From contig JACKLL010000015.1 of NCBI GenBank assembly GCA_024235935.1, forward strand, positions 1-64,000: DNA of 64,000 bases, given 5' to 3'. The notes under the pieces were generated by a model. The model did no database searches, had not been told where the DNA came from, and saw only the letters and a program-made list of their open reading frames with translations. A program made the position numbers and the translations under genes. Shown in pieces: positions 62,980 to 64,000 of the stretch. Within the stretch, counting starts at the first letter, position 1, and each line of letters starts with the position of its first letter. The stretch comes from Rhodoferax sp. (GTDB lineage Bacteria; Pseudomonadota; Gammaproteobacteria; Burkholderiales; Burkholderiaceae_C).

Positions 62980-64000
62980 TCAGTGCAGTTCGCCGGTGGT
63001 CGTGCGCGGCGCGTCCTTGTCGATCTCCCAGTCGGCCAGGTCGGCAACGGCATAACGTGCCCGGCCGCCCATCTTGGCCCGGTACATGGCAGTGTCGGCC
63101 GCATTGACCAGGGCTGCCGGCTGTCCCGAGGCGCTGGGAAAGACATGCGCGATGCCGATGCTGAAGGTGACGTGGTCGGCGGTCGGTGACGCGGCGTGCG
63201 GCAAGGCGATGCGGGCGATGCCATCCAGACACATCCGCGCCAGGTCCTCGGCCTGCGCAACATCGGCGCCGGGCAGCAGGATGACGAACTCCTCGCCGCC
63301 ATAGCGGGCCACCAATTCGCCGGCGCGCCGCGCACAGGTCTGCAGCAGTGCAGCCACCTGGCGCAGGCATTCGTCGCCGGCGACATGGCCGTAGTGGTCG
63401 TTGAAGCGCTTGAAGTGGTCGATGTCGACGATCATCAGGCTCATGCAGCTGCTGTTGCGCGCCGCGCGCAGCCATTCGACGCCCAGCACCTCGTCGAAGC
63501 GGCGCCGGTTGGTGATGCCGGTCAGACCGTCGGTGGTCGACTGCAGCGTCAACTGTTCGTTGGCCTGCGACGCAAGGTGCTCGGCGCGCACGAATTCGGT
63601 CACATCGGTGCGGGCCACGATGGCCAGGCCGTCCTCATGGCGTGCCACCAGGCCCTGGATCCACCGGTCGCCTGGGTACTGCAGCAGCGTGGCGCTATCG
63701 GTCACGCTGCCCAGCAGTGGGGCGTGGGCGGTGTCGACCTTGACGCCCATTTCGCGTTCGAGCTGCAGCAGGTCCGAGTACGGGCTGCGGGGTTGCTGGT
63801 CCAGCCCGGTGATCAGCCGGCCGAGGAAGCGGTTGTGCAGCACCCGCCGATCGCGCTGGTCGTAGATGGCCAGGCCGATCGGCAGCATCTCCAGGGCCGC
63901 GACCAGCAGTTCCCGGTCGCGCCGGGCCCGCTGCAGGGCCTGCGTGGTCTGCGCATCGGCCGCATCGGCGCTGGCAGCGGGCGGTTCAGGCGCGGACACC
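62980..64000 (-). CDS. Diguanylate cyclase (GGDEF) with PAS-like N domain, partial
   Basis: C-terminal 339 residues of a c-di-GMP-synthesising enzyme; the gene runs past the right end. A PAS-like sensor is visible at about 25-135 (AALEMLPIGLAIYDQRDRRVLHNRFLGRL), then a linker helix and a GGDEF domain starting with DGLTGITNRRRFDEVL, VDIDHFKRFNDHYGH, and the active-site loop VARYGGEEFVILLPG. The usual RxxD inhibitory site before GGEEF reads RAGE, so product inhibition may be weak. The GTG at 63999 is only the first codon in the window and is probably internal. It is convergent with polA. Confidence 0.93.
   Translation of the reverse strand, partial: VSAPEPPAASADAADAQTTQALQRARRDRELLVAALEMLPIGLAIYDQRDRRVLHNRFLGRLITGLDQQPRSPYSDLLQLEREMGVKVDTAHAPLLGSVTDSATLLQYPGDRWIQGLVARHEDGLAIVARTDVTEFVRAEHLASQANEQLTLQSTTDGLTGITNRRRFDEVLGVEWLRAARNSSCMSLMIVDIDHFKRFNDHYGHVAGDECLRQVAALLQTCARRAGELVARYGGEEFVILLPGADVAQAEDLARMCLDGIARIALPHAASPTADHVTFSIGIAHVFPSASGQPAALVNAADTAMYRAKMGGRARYAVADLADWEIDKDAPRTTTGELH

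Overview
The window is a 64-kb piece of a GC-rich betaproteobacterial chromosome. It is almost certainly from the Burkholderiales and looks most like an Alcaligenaceae-type genome. The evidence is gene order: lepB-rnc-era-recO-pdxJ-acpS, then truA-trpF-trpB-trpA-accD beside fimV, asd and leuC-leuD-leuB, then gntR-sdhCDAB-sdhE-gltA divergent from mdh, plus acnB, rpsP-rimM-trmD-rplS and polA/thrB. The species cannot be named from sequence alone.

Layout. 1-6.1 kb (+): protein export, RNA processing, pyridoxal phosphate synthesis and peptidoglycan recycling; rnc/era and recO/pdxJ/acpS are joined by ATGA overlaps. 6.2-10.1 kb (-): a secreted subtilisin-type protease with a GlyGly-CTERM-like tail, and lysS. 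10.3 kb (+): a YggT protein, convergent with a long minus-strand block (10.9-23.6 kb) for fatty acid (accD), tryptophan, aspartate-family and leucine synthesis, with truA, fimV, an entericidin-like lipopeptide and a small cysteine-containing exported protein embedded in it. 23.7-28.8 kb (-): citrate synthase and succinate dehydrogenase. A GntR/UTRA regulator with a palindromic operator faces mdh (+), which is followed by an HpcH/HpaI-type lyase, a small exported protein and acnB, so most TCA-cycle genes form one neighbourhood. 35-40 kb (+): a TM2 protein, the rpsP-rplS translation cluster, a CoA-type Nudix hydrolase and a CobD/CbiB-like protein. 40-42.6 kb (-): rsgA, a pterin dehydratase and an M48 protease. 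42.7-46.6 kb (+): orn, a DEAD-box helicase and a Bug-type solute-binding protein. 46.6-48.2 kb (-): an aromatic aminotransferase and a small unknown gene. 48.5-49.3 kb (+): a PEP-CTERM protein behind a near-perfect sigma-54 promoter.

From 49.3 to about 55.1 kb the character changes. First comes a non-coding, less GC-rich stretch with a possible regulator remnant. Then comes a translationally coupled pair, a HIT-family protein and a McrA-like HNH endonuclease with an N-terminal sulfur-binding-type domain; this is the most likely defence locus here. Next is a stretch where three consecutive genes (alpha/beta hydrolase, GMP reductase guaC, N-terminal half of uvrD) are all broken by many small indels. 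Because all three are affected and the sequence is clean on both sides, a patch of poor sequence is at least as likely as real gene decay.

55.1-64 kb is ordinary again: the intact C-terminal part of uvrD, a TPR protein, a FecR-like protein, a BPSS1780-type membrane protein, thrB and a DUF2782 protein (-), polA (+), and a diguanylate cyclase cut by the window end. I saw no tRNA, rRNA, CRISPR array, complete insertion sequence or prophage.
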